A stretch of 7,797 nucleotides of DNA from Pseudomonadota bacterium (GTDB lineage: Bacteria; Pseudomonadota; Alphaproteobacteria; Rhodobacterales; Rhodobacteraceae), in the NCBI GenBank assembly GCA_027592105.1, contig JAQCLA010000116.1, positions 1-7,797 on the forward strand. The letters are read 5' to 3'. Shown piece after piece: positions 6,830 through 7,797 of the stretch. The notes beneath the pieces are model-generated. The model ran no database searches. It was not told the DNA's origin and saw only the letters and a program-made list of their open reading frames with translations. How positions within the stretch are numbered: the stretch's first letter is position 1; each line of letters starts with the position of its first letter. The position numbers and the translations under genes are program-made.

Positions 6830-7797
6830 GCACGCCGTCCGGCCTTCTGCAATCCCGAGAGCGCCATGGTGACAAGCCCGATCGCCAACCCCCAAAATGG
6901 CGCGCCGATGGACCAGATCGACACGCCCGAGGCCGTCACAGCAAAGGTCAGCGCAGGCGGAAAACCGTCACCACCGCCCCCGAAAGCCGCCCGAAGCGCA
7001 CCCATGAAAGGCCCGATCAGCGCCAGGCCGGCTAGGATCGTGATCAACTCTGGCGGCAGGCTGGCCGCGATCACGACAACCGAGGCCCCGATCAACGCCA
7101 AACCGGCATATCCCGCGCCATAGGCAAGGCCAGCTTTCCACCGCTCGCCCGGATCGGGATGCGCATCGGGCCCTGTGCAGATCGCCGCCGTGATCGCGGC
7201 AAGGCTGGTGGTATGGCCCCCAAAGGGCGCGCTCAGCAGCGACAAGACACCCGTGACAGACAGAATCGTCGGCACCGGCGGCGCGTAGCCATCGGCCCGG
7301 AGCACCGCGACACCGGGCAAGTTCTGCGAGGCCATGGTCACAACATAAAGCGGCAGGGCAAGGCCCAAAGCCACGCCCGCATCGAAAACCGGCACGATCA
7401 TTACCGGCGCCGCAAGGGCAAGCGCTGGCAGCGGTTCGTGCATCCCCAAGCTCAGCACGATCCCCACGCCCAGGCAAATGGATGCGATCACCGCCCAAGC
7501 TGCCGACCAAAGTCGCACCAACAAAAAGGCCACCACCATCGGCAGGCCGAGAGCGGCAAAGGCGACGCTGTCCACCACAGCGCCCACGACGAAATTGAAC
7601 AAGACCCCGGCCAAAAGCGCCGTGGCCAGCGCCGTTGGGATACGGGCAATCTCCGTCCCTAAGGGCCGGATCAAGCCCGTCAGCACGATCAATGCGCCTG
7701 CGACCAGAAAGGCCCCGACCGCCTGCGCCATATCGATCCCGGTCGAGGCCGCGATCAAGGCCGCGCCCGGTGTCGACCATGCCAGAACCACGGGCAT
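6826..7797 (-). CDS. BenE-family benzoate/H+ symporter, partial (N-terminus outside window)
   Basis: Inner-membrane transporter of the BenE/YdcO family, which imports benzoate or related acids with protons. The 323 visible residues form about ten hydrophobic segments. Family motifs are PVVLAWSTPGAALIA at 2-16, VVTMASQNLPGVAVLRADGY at 152-171 and APFGGHTTSLAAITAAICTGPDAHPDP at 190-216. In BenE proteins (about 390 aa) the AWSTPGA motif sits roughly 60-80 residues in, so the Met at 7797-7795 is internal and the true start is right of the window. The C-terminus is complete and ends AGRRA. It converges on the hydrolase gene and overlaps it by the stop codons, so it is a separate transcription unit. 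Substrate by family only: many BenE homologues have never been tested for benzoate. It may or may not belong to the same pathway as the TRAP operon. Confidence 0.93.
   Translation of the reverse strand: MPVVLAWSTPGAALIAASTGIDMAQAVGAFLVAGALIVLTGLIRPLGTEIARIPTALATALLAGVLFNFVVGAVVDSVAFAALGLPMVVAFLLVRLWSAAWAVIASICLGVGIVLSLGMHEPLPALALAAPVMIVPVFDAGVALGLALPLYVVTMASQNLPGVAVLRADGYAPPVPTILSVTGVLSLLSAPFGGHTTSLAAITAAICTGPDAHPDPGERWKAGLAYGAGYAGLALIGASVVVIAASLPPELITILAGLALIGPFMGALRAAFGGGGDGFPPALTFAVTASGVSIWSIGAPFWGLAIGLVTMALSGLQKAGRRA

Noticed and set aside
7795..7797. ATG (minus strand) as a start of the BenE-family gene
   Set aside because: It is followed at once by the AWSTPGA motif, which in this family follows the first membrane segments. 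The codon is an internal Met at the window edge.

Overview
The window is a GC-rich, densely packed bacterial segment that looks like an alphaproteobacterium of the Rhodobacterales/roseobacter type. This is inferred from codon choice, from the three-part TRAP transporter with a Tat-exported binding protein, and from protein similarity by eye; no search was run. Genes abut or overlap by a few bases and there is essentially no gene-free DNA. The longest spacer is 81 bp and is largely filled by a terminator hairpin. I saw no tRNA, rRNA, CRISPR array, insertion sequence or integration site.

Region 1 (1-4805, + strand) is one transcription-unit-like block. It holds the C-terminal part of an AMP-forming acyl-CoA ligase that enters from the left edge. 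Next is a stand-alone phosphotransferase of the ACAD10/ACAD11 N-terminal (aminoglycoside-phosphotransferase-like) family. A complete TRAP transporter follows: small membrane subunit DctQ, large permease DctM and periplasmic receptor DctP. Junctions are ATGA overlaps (ligase/kinase, DctQ/DctM), a 14-nt overlap (kinase/DctQ), and a 37-nt gap with a very strong ribosome binding site before the receptor gene. The block ends in a clear intrinsic terminator at 4830-4858.

Region 2 (4887-6829, + strand) is a two-gene unit: a zinc-independent quinone oxidoreductase of the PIG3 type and an alpha/beta hydrolase, joined by an ATGA overlap. It starts only 28 nt after the terminator T-tract, so it either lives on read-through or uses a promoter I cannot see.

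Region 3 (6826-7797, - strand) is a BenE-family benzoate/H+ symporter gene running convergently. Its TAG stop and the hydrolase TAG stop are read from the same CTAG palindrome. Its N-terminal part lies beyond the right edge.

Working picture (inference): TRAP imports an organic acid, the ligase makes the CoA thioester, and the ACAD10/11-like kinase phosphorylates a hydroxyl on the acyl-CoA. That logic is known from 4-hydroxy/4-oxo acid (levulinate-type) catabolism. The oxidoreductase, hydrolase and benzoate-type symporter suggest a wider organic/aromatic acid neighbourhood. The true substrate cannot be read from the sequence.
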